DNA of 64,000 nucleotides from Clostridia bacterium (GTDB lineage Bacteria; Bacillota; Clostridia; Oscillospirales; Acutalibacteraceae): contig JAFQIG010000039.1 in NCBI GenBank assembly GCA_017397655.1, positions 1 through 64,000 of the forward strand, read 5' to 3'. This document shows, one piece after another, positions 35,700 to 43,580 of this stretch. The notes under the pieces are model-generated. The model searched no databases. It was not told the DNA's origin and worked only from the letters and a program-made list of their open reading frames with translations. Made by a program: the position numbers and the translations under genes. The first letter of the stretch is position 1. Each line of letters begins with the position of its first letter.

Positions 35700-35728
35700 A
35701 TTATATCATAAAAGCATTGTTTTTTCAA
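35700..35728 (-). promoter_or_regulatory. dnaA promoter
   Basis: TTGAAA (35723-35728), 17-base spacer, TATAAT (35700-35705). The leader to the dnaA ATG is about 70 bases. Confidence 0.8.
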
Positions 35729-35739
35729 CTTCTTTATAT

Positions 35740-35748
35740 TGTGGATAA
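35740..35748 (-). promoter_or_regulatory. DnaA box
   Basis: TTATCCACA on the - strand (TGTGGATAA on +), a perfect consensus match 12 bases upstream of the dnaA -35. It is the only perfect box noticed in this gap. Confidence 0.8.
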
Positions 35749-35774
35749 CCGTCCGTCAATGTCTATCGGTTGAT

Positions 35775-35836
35775 TCTTAAAAAAATCTTAAAACATCTTT
35801 AAAAAAACTTAAATATTTAGCCGATTGTTTCTTAAA
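35775..35836. repeat. Helically phased CTTAAA repeats upstream of dnaA
   Basis: TCTTAAA at 35775 and 35786, TCTTTAA at 35796, ACTTAAA at 35807 and TCTTAAA at 35830: steps of 11, 10, 11 and 23 bases. Phased A/T tracts usually give bent, easily opened DNA. Confidence 0.6.
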
Positions 35837-35853
35837 ATTATTGTTGGTATAAT
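35825..35853 (+). promoter_or_regulatory. Candidate promoter for an intergenic RNA
   Basis: TTGTTT (35825-35830), 17-base spacer, TATAAT (35848-35853) on the + strand. The -10 is perfect, the -35 moderate. No coding region follows for 300 bases. Confidence 0.5.
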
Positions 35854-35859
35854 TTTCTT

Positions 35860-36044
35860 GTAACGGAGACCTCCGTAAAATATGACTCCGACATTCTGTT
35901 TTTCTCCATTCTTCCACCCAACCCAACCCGATCCCTTTTCACTATGTCGGAGTCATTTCAGCGCATCCCCCTTCGTTTATCGAAGATACAAATAAATCAC
36001 CATTTTATGACGGAAGGAGGCTATAGCGTTTAACGCTTTTTATT
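35860..36044 (+). ncRNA. Candidate structured non-coding RNA between dnaA and the fucosidase gene
   Basis: The predicted transcript has a hairpin ACGGAGACCTCCGT, a 13-bp perfect stem ATGACTCCGACAT / ATGTCGGAGTCAT with a 48-base loop, a small hairpin CTTCGTTTATCGAAG, possible closing pairs CCGTAAAAT / ATTTTATGACGG, and a terminator-like AGCGTTTAACGCT followed by TTTTTATTT. No plausible ORF is present. Family unknown; 6S RNA was considered but the central bubble does not fit well. Confidence 0.4.
35917..35935 (-). other. G-quadruplex motif
   Basis: On the - strand four GGG runs are separated by loops of 3, 2 and 2 bases (GGGATCGGGTTGGGTTGGG). The motif is in the loop of the 13-bp inverted repeat at 35882-35955. 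Confidence 0.6.
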
Positions 36045-36061
36045 TAACAATCTGAACATTC

Positions 36062-36104
36062 AGAGCATTGACTTATCATCGTCCCGATAATTCAATGCTC
36101 TTTT
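36062..36104 (+). terminator. Second terminator of the intergenic RNA unit
   Basis: 10-bp stem AGAGCATTGA / TCAATGCTCT with an inner TTATC / GATAA pairing, then TTTTA on the + strand only. It isolates the region from the fucosidase promoter. Confidence 0.7.
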
Positions 36105-36108
36105 ACTG

Positions 36109-36137
36109 TTTACACGAAGCTTATTTTATTGTATAAT
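36109..36137 (+). promoter_or_regulatory. Promoter of the alpha-L-fucosidase gene
   Basis: TTTACA (36109-36114), 17-base spacer, TATAAT (36132-36137). Confidence 0.75.
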
Positions 36138-36166
36138 TGTCTTACCAAAATCGAAAGGATGTTTTT

Positions 36167-37462
36167 ATGCTTTCTTTACCCGAATATAACGAATATCTCG
36201 CAAGTACAAGAGACGAAAGAATGGGCTGGTGGCGTGAAGCCAGATTCGGTATGTTTGTTCACTACGGACTGTACTCTCAGGTAGGCAGAAACGAATGGTA
36301 TCAGGTCTGTGAAAATGTTCCCGTTGAGGAATATGAGGCTCTTGCAAACACTTTCGCTCCCAAAGAAGGCGCTTGCCGTGAGTGGGCTGCACTTGCAAAA
36401 AAAGCCGGTGCAAAGTATATGGTTCTCACTACGAGACATCACGAAGGCTTCAGTCTCTGGGATTCCAAGGTCAATCCCTTTAACAGCGTTAATTACGGTC
36501 CTCACAGAGACATTGTCCGTGAGTTCGTCGATGCCTGCCGTGAGTTTGATCTCAAAATCGGTTTTTATACTTCACTGATGGACTGGCATCATCCCGATGC
36601 AGGTATTGCCGCTTTTGACACGGAAGCCCGCAAACGTTTCACAAAGTACATCCGTGATCTTAACGAAGAATTGCTGACTCAGTACGGCAAAATCGATATC
36701 CTCTGGTATGATGTTTCCGAACCTATGAACAGCTGGGAGGGCTGGGATTCTCTCTCACGCAATCAGTATCTTCGTTCCATTCAGCCCCATATTATCATCA
36801 ATGACAGAAGTAAACTCCCCGAGGACTTCGGCACTCCCGAAGAGCATATCACTCCCGAAAGCCGTGACTGGGAAGCCTGTATGACCTTTAACGGAATCAG
36901 CTGGGGTTATCTTGATTCTGCTCAGGCGGCTCCCTACAGCTACACTCCGCAAAGAATCGTTGCAATGCTCCAGACCTGCTGTGAAAGAGGCGGCAATCTG
37001 CTTCTGAACGTCGGTCCCATGCCTGACGGCTCTGTTCCTCCCGAGGTTATCGAACCGATGTCAAAGGTCGGTGAGTGGCTCTCCGTCAACGGCGAGGCTG
37101 TCTACGGAAAACTCGTCAAAACATACGGCAATCAGAATCAGGCTAACGGCGTTTCACGTTCAAGCACAAAGGGCAACACCGTTTACGTCTGGTATAAGAT
37201 CTGGTCACCGTCTCCCGACGGTACAATGGGCTGTGGCGGCTTCTCAAACGCTCCCGAATCCGTCAGCTTTATGGACGGCACTCCGATTGAGTTTGAGCAT
37301 AAGGGTCACAGAATCATCCTTAAAGGTCTTCCGAAAGAGAATCCCGATAAGATCATCGGTGTCCCCGTGATAAAGATGACCTTCAAAGAAACTCCGCAGT
37401 ACTGCTTTGCATCGTACTTCCCCCAGCTCAATAAGGGCAGACAGGTCGATGAAATCTTATAA
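36167..37462 (+). CDS. Alpha-L-fucosidase (GH29)
   Basis: A 431-residue retaining glycosidase removing terminal alpha-L-fucose. REARFGMFVHYGLYSQVGRNEWY and LTTRHHEGFSLWDSK are GH29 signatures. The nucleophile Asp lies in ILWYDVSE (about 180-187), and GGNLLLNVGPMPDG marks the end of the catalytic barrel. A C-terminal beta domain follows. No signal peptide, so the enzyme is probably cytoplasmic. The ATG at 36167 has GAAAGGA 7 bases upstream. Codon use is biased toward CCC, CTC and GGC as in highly expressed genes here. It stands alone between a promoter and a terminator, with no transporter adjacent. Confidence 0.92.
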   Translation: MLSLPEYNEYLASTRDERMGWWREARFGMFVHYGLYSQVGRNEWYQVCENVPVEEYEALANTFAPKEGACREWAALAKKAGAKYMVLTTRHHEGFSLWDSKVNPFNSVNYGPHRDIVREFVDACREFDLKIGFYTSLMDWHHPDAGIAAFDTEARKRFTKYIRDLNEELLTQYGKIDILWYDVSEPMNSWEGWDSLSRNQYLRSIQPHIIINDRSKLPEDFGTPEEHITPESRDWEACMTFNGISWGYLDSAQAAPYSYTPQRIVAMLQTCCERGGNLLLNVGPMPDGSVPPEVIEPMSKVGEWLSVNGEAVYGKLVKTYGNQNQANGVSRSSTKGNTVYVWYKIWSPSPDGTMGCGGFSNAPESVSFMDGTPIEFEHKGHRIILKGLPKENPDKIIGVPVIKMTFKETPQYCFASYFPQLNKGRQVDEIL

Positions 37463-37480
37463 TATTATATAATGTATACG

Positions 37481-37511
37481 CACACCCGTGAGTCAAAAAC
37501 CCACGGGTGTG
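37481..37511 (+). terminator. Terminator of the fucosidase gene
   Basis: Stem CACACCCGTG / CACGGGTGTG, followed by TAATTTTAAT. Confidence 0.7.
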
Positions 37512-37590
37512 TAATTTTAATACCATATCCAACCAAATAAAAGAATAATGATTATCCATTTCAACAAAACCTTTTTCTCATTAAATTGTA

Positions 37591-37618
37591 TTGACTCTTT
37601 TATTTTTTATGTTATAAT
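37591..37618 (+). promoter_or_regulatory. Promoter of the dockerin protein gene
   Basis: TTGACT (37591-37596), 16-base spacer, TATAAT (37613-37618) in very A/T-rich DNA. Confidence 0.7.
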
Positions 37619-37646
37619 TTCACTATAGAATGAAAGGAGAATGGTT

Positions 37647-38672
37647 ATGAAAAAAACTCTCATTATTATCTTTACTTTGTTATTTACCTTTTCTTCGTTT
37701 GCTCTTTCTGCAAATGGAGTAGTTGAAGTGGAACCAGGTGACCAAGAAATTGTCGAAATTGAAATAGGAATAGACGCAGAAATTGTCTATGGTGATGTCA
37801 CAGGTGACGGCAAAGTTTCCATACTTGATTCAGCCTATATTTTCTTCTCTCAGGTTGGTATAGTAAATTTTGACGAATCCCAAAAACTTGCCGCCGATGT
37901 AAACGGTGATGGTCTTATCAACTATGATGATGTTAAGAGTGTTTTTCAATACTCTTTTAAAACCATTACCAGTTTTCCTATTGAAGAAGATTTTTGGCCG
38001 GAAGGCACGCCCATTGAAGTTGATTGTGATGAGTTTGGTCGTCCCGATGTCTTTTTATTCAAACGTTTTCGTGATGTACCCCTTACCGAATTAGAAGCTT
38101 CATTTACCGGAACCGCTATTTGGAAAGAATATAATTTGAACTTAAACTTTGACATAGGTATCAGTAAAAACGTTTGCTTTTATTTAGATTTTGTTGTAAA
38201 ACAAGCCGCTAATTTAAAACTTATTTCTGATATAGCCCATGTCCGTGCTATGTTTAAAAACGGTACATTTTATACTATTTTACCTTCTATCAACTCGTAC
38301 AGTACTGATCTTTACATGGAAGAAAACAACTTCATCAACATTCTTGACCAGTTTAATAGTGAATTTGCAGGAGTCTTGACTTCTGTTGCCTTTAACAACT
38401 ATCTCGGTAGCACATCGGTTGTTTGTAACGGCGTAAATTATATTTGTGAAAAATACCAAAATTTATTTTACTCCGAAACATCAAAGTGTTATTTTACAGT
38501 TGGTGGCACCTTAAAGAGAATTGAAATCTATAATGGTGATTCACCTCAATTTATCATTATTATCCGTTCAGAAAGTGACACCGTTAATCGCTCTATGACT
38601 GAAATTCCTTTTTACTACATTGAAGTTAAAGAAGATGTTTTAAAGAAATTCGGTGATATCATTTCTAAATAA
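37647..38672 (+). CDS. Exported protein with N-terminal dockerin-like repeats
   Basis: A 341-residue exported protein with a signal peptide of about 22 residues (ending SLSA-like ALSA). A type I dockerin-like module follows (about 50-110), with two calcium loops of the DVTGDGKVSILD and DVNGDGLINYDD pattern. Such modules dock to cohesins on scaffoldins. The remaining 230 residues are beta-rich and not recognised. The second ATG is chosen because GGAG lies 7 bases upstream; the first is too close. The gene is visibly more A/T-rich than its neighbours, with TTA, AAA and ATT codons favoured, suggesting recent acquisition. No cohesin is seen in the window. Confidence 0.7.
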   Translation: MKKTLIIIFTLLFTFSSFALSANGVVEVEPGDQEIVEIEIGIDAEIVYGDVTGDGKVSILDSAYIFFSQVGIVNFDESQKLAADVNGDGLINYDDVKSVFQYSFKTITSFPIEEDFWPEGTPIEVDCDEFGRPDVFLFKRFRDVPLTELEASFTGTAIWKEYNLNLNFDIGISKNVCFYLDFVVKQAANLKLISDIAHVRAMFKNGTFYTILPSINSYSTDLYMEENNFINILDQFNSEFAGVLTSVAFNNYLGSTSVVCNGVNYICEKYQNLFYSETSKCYFTVGGTLKRIEIYNGDSPQFIIIIRSESDTVNRSMTEIPFYYIEVKEDVLKKFGDIISK

Positions 38673-38749
38673 CCCTTTTTTACTGTATGTCAAAAATTGT
38701 TCTTGCTTTTATATACCTTTATGTCATTTCAACACTATATGTAGCGTGT

Positions 38750-38778
38750 TGACGGATTTTGATTTTTTTGGTAAAATG
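38750..38778 (+). promoter_or_regulatory. Promoter of the Ig-like protein gene
   Basis: TTGACG (38750-38755), 17-base spacer, TAAAAT (38773-38778), then AAGGAGG before the ATG. Confidence 0.7.
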
Positions 38779-38805
38779 TAATTACTGAATAAAGGAGGTA
38801 TTACT

Positions 38806-39342
38806 ATGAAAAAGTTTAAAAAGTTCTTATCAGTTATGATCTGCCTTATCATGGCGTTTCAGTTGACACTCCTTGCCGTTCATGCCGAAGAGGGAGCTTT
38901 TGTTCCTGTTTCAGGCATCATCCTTGACAAAACCGAGCTTTCGATGGTATACGGCGGTACTGCCAAGCTGACTGCATCCGTTGTTCCTGCTTATGCTTCC
39001 GAAGCAGGTATCGTATGGAAATCCTCTAACCCCAATCTTGTAGCTGTTGATGCAAACGGTAATCTTACCGCTTCGCCCGATAATGCAGAATCACCCTCAG
39101 GCGCTCAGAAGGTCACAATCACGGTTTACTCGACATTTGACAACAACATTTCCGCTTCGTGCGTTGTCACCGTTGATAATGAGCCCGTCAACAAAATCAT
39201 GGCAACGATCAAGGATATTTTTAATCTTCTGACAGCCGCTTTGCCGACTATCATTGAATACGGCTCTACGTCCATCAAGCCTCTTTGGGATATGCTTGTA
39301 AACTTTGTCAAAGAGCTTCTCGGCGGCATCTCTCTCGGTTAA
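38806..39342 (+). CDS. Small exported protein with a BIG_2 Ig-like domain
   Basis: A 178-residue protein with a signal peptide (about 1-27, ending VHA). Residues 32-122 form one bacterial Ig-like (BIG_2) domain: VSGIILDKTELSMVYGGTAKLTASVVP, then VWKSSNPNLVAVDANGNLTA and a terminal ASCVVTVD strand. The last 50 residues contain amphipathic helices (MATIKDIFNLL, MLVNFVKELLGGI) without a sorting signal. This tail resembles the helical C-terminus of other small exported proteins in Clostridia. The ligand is unknown. Confidence 0.75.
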   Translation: MKKFKKFLSVMICLIMAFQLTLLAVHAEEGAFVPVSGIILDKTELSMVYGGTAKLTASVVPAYASEAGIVWKSSNPNLVAVDANGNLTASPDNAESPSGAQKVTITVYSTFDNNISASCVVTVDNEPVNKIMATIKDIFNLLTAALPTIIEYGSTSIKPLWDMLVNFVKELLGGISLG

Positions 39343-39355
39343 GCATTAATTTTTT

Positions 39356-39385
39356 GAGGTATCTCGAAATGAGATGCCTCTTTTT
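39356..39385 (+). terminator. Terminator of the Ig-like protein gene
   Basis: Stem GAGGTATCTC / GAGATGCCTC (one G-T pair) with a GAAAT loop, then TTTTTG. Confidence 0.85.
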
Positions 39386-39389
39386 GTAC

Positions 39390-39424
39390 ACAAAAGCACG
39401 CACCTGCCGTTTGGCAGGTGCGTG
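39390..39424 (-). terminator. Terminator of the dehydrogenase-isomerase operon
   Basis: Stem CACGCACCTGCC / GGCAGGTGCGTG with a 4-base loop, followed on the - strand by CTTTTGTG. Confidence 0.8.
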
Positions 39425-39438
39425 ATGCTTTTTAAAAA

Positions 39439-40500
39439 TTATTCAAACTTTACAAGCTCGTTCTTTGCTGCCGATTCAAATACAGCTTCGATAACCTTTA
39501 CAAGTCTGCGCTGCTGATCGTGCGTAACGAGGATAGGTTCTTCGCCGTTGAGAGCTGCAACAAGATTGTGGTAATATGAGCTCCAGCCCGTTTCGATGCC
39601 GTCCTTCGGAAGCGGGAATTCCTTGATGGTATCGTCGGTTCTGGGTGCCATAGTCTTTGTGATGCCTGCGCCTGCAACTACGGGAGCTACATCATACTTT
39701 TCAAAATCCATTACCTTGACGATCTTACCGTCAAGATCCCAGTTTTCGATCATAGCCGAGCCGTTTTCACCCAGGACATACCAGCGAGGAAGCGAGATAA
39801 AGTTATTTGTATTGATCTCGATAATCCATTCAACACCGTTTTCAAAACGGAAGATAGCGGTAAAGCCGTCATCACATTCCGCATTTGTAACATATGTCAT
39901 AGATGCGTAGATCGTCTCAAGACGGACATCTGACATAACATCCAGCATCTGGTCGATCATATGAACGCCCCAGTCAAGAAGCATTCCGCCGCCGTGTTCT
40001 TTTTCGCCTCTCCAGCCTGAGGGGATACCTCTTGAGCCGTGTACACGGGATTCAAAACGGTAGATATTACCGAGTGCGTTCTGCTCGATAATCTTTCTGA
40101 TTACAAGGTAGTCGCTGTCAAAACGGCGGTTCTGGTGAACCGTGAAGATTTTACCGTTCTTTTTAGCTGCAGCAATCATTCTTTCAAGAGATTCCGTTGT
40201 CATTGTAACAGGCTTTTCGCTGACAACATTCTTTCCTGCGTTAAGAGCTGCAATAACGATCTCCTCGTGGAAGTCATTGGGAGTTGCAACAACAACCAGA
40301 TCAATGCTTTCGTCTGCAAGAAGCTCTTCACGTGTATCGTAATACTTTATTCCTCTTTCCGCAGCAACCTTATGTCTTTCGGGGTCAATGTCATATACGC
40401 CGATAAGCTCGATTCCGTCAACCTCGATCATTTTTTTCGTGTGGAAACCGCCCATGCCGCCGTAACCGATTACCGCACCACCGATATTTTTCTTTGCCAT
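39439..40500 (-). CDS. Gfo/Idh/MocA family oxidoreductase (second in operon)
   Basis: A 353-residue NAD(P)-dependent sugar or cyclitol dehydrogenase. The N-terminal Rossmann fold has GGAVIGYGGMGGFHTKK, the signature VVSEKPVTMTTESLERM carries the EKP motif with the catalytic-site Lys, and DWGVHMIDQMLDV provides the Asp and His typical of the family. The ATG at 40500 has AAAGGAAG upstream; an extended start overlaps the epimerase gene. It ends the four-gene operon, 16 bases after an epimerase-like gene. The likely reaction is oxidation of a sugar hydroxyl to a ketone, or the reverse; the substrate is unknown. Confidence 0.85.
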   Translation of the reverse strand: MAKKNIGGAVIGYGGMGGFHTKKMIEVDGIELIGVYDIDPERHKVAAERGIKYYDTREELLADESIDLVVVATPNDFHEEIVIAALNAGKNVVSEKPVTMTTESLERMIAAAKKNGKIFTVHQNRRFDSDYLVIRKIIEQNALGNIYRFESRVHGSRGIPSGWRGEKEHGGGMLLDWGVHMIDQMLDVMSDVRLETIYASMTYVTNAECDDGFTAIFRFENGVEWIIEINTNNFISLPRWYVLGENGSAMIENWDLDGKIVKVMDFEKYDVAPVVAGAGITKTMAPRTDDTIKEFPLPKDGIETGWSSYYHNLVAALNGEEPILVTHDQQRRLVKVIEAVFESAAKNELVKFE

Positions 40501-40516
40501 AAAAATACTTCCTTTC

Positions 40517-41482
40517 TCAGATCCACCACATTTCACCGACGTTTTCGGTGATAAGAACATCCTTCAGCAGATTAACTGCTTTGGTGAGACCTTCGTTCTG
40601 ACTCATGAGGCTGTCCTCATGCTCAATGCTGATTGCATAGTCATAGCCGACCATACGAAGATTTGAAATAATATCCTTCCAGTACGAAGCATCGTTGCCG
40701 TATCCGATAGAACGGAATATCCACGAACGGTTGATTTCGTCTGCATAGGACTTTGTATCAAGCACACCGTTTACCGATGTGTTGATGGTGTCGATCTTTG
40801 TATCCTTTGCATGGAAGTGGAAAATTGCATCGCCGAGCTTTCTTATACAGGCAACGGGATCCATTCCCTGCCAGATAAGGTGGCTGGGATCGAAGTTTGC
40901 TCCGATCTCGGGACCGACCGCTTCACGAAGGCGAAGAAGAGTTTCCGTATTGTAAACACAGAAGCCGGGATGAAGCTCAAGAGCGATCTTGTTAACGCCG
41001 TGAGCCTTTGCAAACTCAACAAGCTCTTTCCAATAAGGAATAAGAACTTCGTTCCACTGCCATTCAAGAATCTCGCCGAAGTCATTCGGCCAGGGACAGG
41101 TTACCCAGTTGGGATACTTTGCACCCTCAAAATCACCGGGGCAACCCGAGAAGGTGTTGATCTGGTGAATACCGAGCTTTTCGGCAAGAAGGATTGTGTT
41201 GCGGATAACTCTGTCATACTCAGCCGCTGTTTCCTTGTTGGGATGAACAGGATTTCCGTGACAGCTGAGTGCACTGATCTCAAGATCATACTCTTTTAAA
41301 GTAGCTGTAAATTCGTTAAACTTTGCTTCGTCATTAAGCAATACATCGGGGTCTGCGTGAGCATTTCCCGGATAACCGCCGCAACCGATCTCGACCATCT
41401 GAATGCCGAGCGACTTGAAATATTTGCAAGCCTCCGCGAGCGGTAAATTACTCAGAAGTGTTGTAAATACACCGAGTTTCAT
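40517..41482 (-). CDS. Sugar phosphate isomerase/epimerase-like TIM barrel (first type)
   Basis: A 321-residue AP-endonuclease-2/xylose-isomerase-like TIM barrel. It starts MKLGVFTTLLSNLPLAEACKYFKSLGIQMVEIGCGG. Metal-ligand candidates are the Glu in ALELHPGF, GANFDPSHLIWQG (Asp, His), FHFHAKD (His-x-Lys-Asp) and SIEHED near the C-terminus. These fit a divalent-metal sugar isomerase, epimerase or dehydratase. AAGGAGG precedes the ATG. It lies between a second TIM-barrel gene and a dehydrogenase in the operon. The substrate is not predictable. Confidence 0.82.
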   Translation of the reverse strand: MKLGVFTTLLSNLPLAEACKYFKSLGIQMVEIGCGGYPGNAHADPDVLLNDEAKFNEFTATLKEYDLEISALSCHGNPVHPNKETAAEYDRVIRNTILLAEKLGIHQINTFSGCPGDFEGAKYPNWVTCPWPNDFGEILEWQWNEVLIPYWKELVEFAKAHGVNKIALELHPGFCVYNTETLLRLREAVGPEIGANFDPSHLIWQGMDPVACIRKLGDAIFHFHAKDTKIDTINTSVNGVLDTKSYADEINRSWIFRSIGYGNDASYWKDIISNLRMVGYDYAISIEHEDSLMSQNEGLTKAVNLLKDVLITENVGEMWWI

Positions 41483-41493
41483 TGTGTGCCTCC

Positions 41494-42222
41494 TTATGCG
41501 TTTGCCTTAAAGAATTCCATGCTGCGTGCGATGTCCTCAAGTCCTGTCGGAACGGGATCATCGTTTTCAAGAACTACCCACTCAAGACCGATATCCTTTG
41601 CCGCCTTGAGAGACTCTTTAACGGTGCCGTTACCCTCGCCGAGTGCCTTGGGATGACCGTCGATACCGTCCTTGATATGAAGATGGACGATTCTGTCCTT
41701 ATTCTCCGTGATGTATTTATAGTTGTCTACACCTGCGTGGAAGCTCCAGTATGTATCAACCTCAAGATAAGCATCCTTTGCGATAAGATCCTGTGCACGA
41801 ACACCGTCGATGTCAATAAGGAATTCGTCACTGTGGTTATGATAATAGAACTTGATGCCTTCCTTTGCACCGATCTCGTTTGCACGGCGATATACGGCAC
41901 GAAGTCTTTCGATATCCTCTGCCGTCTTATGCGCAGCACCGCCGACACCGTAGCAATCCATACCGAAAGCCTTTGCGGTTTTGATTGCTTCGTAAATCTT
42001 TTCGTCCGTATCAAAGCTTTCCATTGAACAATGGCATCCGACGGCAACAAGGCCTGCCTCGTCAAGAGCCGCCTTTACAACAGACGGTTCAAGGTTACAC
42101 CAGCCTGCAAACTCTACACCGTCAAAGCCGATCGCTTTGATCTCCTTAAACAGCTTCAAAAAGCCGTCTGCATCCTCATAGTCACGTCTGAGTGTATATA
42201 ACTGAACAGCGTATTTCATCAT
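41494..42222 (-). CDS. Sugar phosphate isomerase/epimerase-like TIM barrel (second type)
   Basis: A 242-residue, shorter member of the same fold. AVQLYTLRRDY at the start, FDGVEFAGW, KFYYHNHSDEF (metal-binding His), YLEVDTYWSFHAGVD, VHLHIKDG and WVVLENDD at the C-terminus are the family motifs. It is only distantly similar to the previous protein, so the two are not a recent duplication. It is separated from the neighbouring genes by 11 and 9 bases, in the middle of the operon. Confidence 0.82.
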   Translation of the reverse strand: MMKYAVQLYTLRRDYEDADGFLKLFKEIKAIGFDGVEFAGWCNLEPSVVKAALDEAGLVAVGCHCSMESFDTDEKIYEAIKTAKAFGMDCYGVGGAAHKTAEDIERLRAVYRRANEIGAKEGIKFYYHNHSDEFLIDIDGVRAQDLIAKDAYLEVDTYWSFHAGVDNYKYITENKDRIVHLHIKDGIDGHPKALGEGNGTVKESLKAAKDIGLEWVVLENDDPVPTGLEDIARSMEFFKANA

Positions 42223-42231
42223 TGCACCTCA

Positions 42232-43314
42232 TTAATCAAAGAATACGGGCTTGCCTGTCTTTGCAGATTCATAAATAGCTTCAAGAATCTGAGTTACGAC
42301 AAGTGCCTGAGAAGCCTTTGTGGGAACTTCCTTATCGTTAATAACTGCGTCGATCCATGCTCTTGCTTCAAGCTCTGCGGGAGAACCCTTGCTTGATCCT
42401 TCAAAGAATGCTACGCCGCCTGTGTTGAAGTCAGGCTTTTCGATAACCTGACGGTTATTCTTGACATAGTTAATGCGAAGTCCGTCAAAGAAGTCTGCGC
42501 CTGCCTTATCACCTGCAAGAAGGCATACTGCCTCGTGAGGATCGGCAACGTTGAGTGCCCAGCTCGATTCAAGGCTGATTGTTGCACCGTTTTCCATAAC
42601 GATGAAGCCGAATGCGGAATCCTCTACAGTATATTCCTCGGGATCCCAATCGCCCCATGCGTTAGCTGTATTGGTCTGATCTCCGAGCTTCTTATACTTT
42701 GTTCCTACTACCATCTTGGGCTTGTAGTTATCCATCATCCAAAGAGTAAGGTCAAGTGCGTGTGTGCCGATGTCGATAAGCGGACCGCCGCCCTGCTCAT
42801 ACTCGTTAAGGAATACGCCCCATGTGGGAACGGCTCTGCGGCGAAGAGCGATTGCACGTGCATAGTAGATATCGCCGAGCTCGCCGTCAAGGCACATCTG
42901 CTTAAGATACTGAGAGTCGCCTCTCCAACGCTGCTGATAGCCTATTGTAAGCTTTTTGCCTGTACGCTCGGAAGCCTCAAGCATAGCCTTTGCCTCTGCA
43001 TATGTCTTTGCCATAGGCTTTTCGCACATAACGTGCTTACCTGCTTCAAGTGCATCTATGGTAATAAAGCTGTGTGAACGGTTGGGAGTACAAACGTGAA
43101 CAACATCAATGGTTTCGTCCTTGAGAAGCTCTTTGTAATCAACGTAAACCTTTGCATCCTCTGTACCGAATCTCTTTGCTGAATTGATTGCCTTTTCCTC
43201 AATAATATCGCAGAATGCAACCATCTCAACCTCTTTGATCTTTTCAAGAGAGGACATATGCTTTCCGTTTGCAATGCCGCCGCATCCTATAATTCCTACT
43301 CTGACTTTTTTCAT
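42232..43314 (-). CDS. Gfo/Idh/MocA family oxidoreductase (first in operon)
   Basis: A 360-residue NAD(P)-dependent dehydrogenase. It begins VRVGIIGCGGIANGKHMSSL, has HVMCEKPMAKTYAEAKAM (EKP motif), and GGPLIDIGTHALDLTLWMMD with Asp and His at the active site. It differs clearly from the last gene of the operon. AGGAGG-like CGGAGG lies upstream. First in the operon with two TIM-barrel isomerases and another dehydrogenase: a set that fits stepwise oxidation and isomerisation of an unusual sugar or inositol. Confidence 0.87.
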   Translation of the reverse strand: MKKVRVGIIGCGGIANGKHMSSLEKIKEVEMVAFCDIIEEKAINSAKRFGTEDAKVYVDYKELLKDETIDVVHVCTPNRSHSFITIDALEAGKHVMCEKPMAKTYAEAKAMLEASERTGKKLTIGYQQRWRGDSQYLKQMCLDGELGDIYYARAIALRRRAVPTWGVFLNEYEQGGGPLIDIGTHALDLTLWMMDNYKPKMVVGTKYKKLGDQTNTANAWGDWDPEEYTVEDSAFGFIVMENGATISLESSWALNVADPHEAVCLLAGDKAGADFFDGLRINYVKNNRQVIEKPDFNTGGVAFFEGSSKGSPAELEARAWIDAVINDKEVPTKASQALVVTQILEAIYESAKTGKPVFFD

Positions 43315-43366
43315 TTTAAATACCTCCGAATCTATGTATTATCATTTGGTACAAATACACAATTTA

Positions 43367-43394
43367 ATTATAGTCGTCTGTATTTTTTTTGCAA
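43367..43394 (-). promoter_or_regulatory. Promoter of the dehydrogenase-isomerase operon
   Basis: TTGCAA (43389-43394), 16-base spacer, TATAAT (43367-43372). The leader is about 45 bases with no clear operator. Confidence 0.65.
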
Positions 43395-43488
43395 GTAAAA
43401 GCTAAAAAAAATATGTAAAAATTACGCTTGATCTTTTGTGAGTTTTAAACAAAATTTTGTAAACCGATTATTTCTCGCATAAAACAAC

Positions 43489-43509
43489 CGACAGATCAAA
43501 AATCTGTCG
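43489..43509. repeat. CGACAGATC palindrome, first copy
   Basis: CGACAGATCAAAAATCTGTCG, a perfect inverted repeat. The same 21 bases recur at 43761-43782, where the palindrome is longer. Confidence 0.7.
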
Positions 43510-43580
43510 CTTCAGACTGCTGACAAAGTATATTGTAAAAAACACAATAGTCAAAATAGACAAATCAGCTTAAAGCTACA

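Noticed and set aside
35860..36044. 6S RNA
   Set aside because: Length is suitable, but the large symmetric central bubble is missing and pairing is more branched than in 6S RNA. It remains a weak alternative.
35623..36166. Chromosomal origin of replication
   Set aside because: dnaA, one perfect DnaA box and A/T-rich repeats are present, but only one box was found and the gene directions to the right (mostly - strand) do not diverge from this point as expected for an origin.
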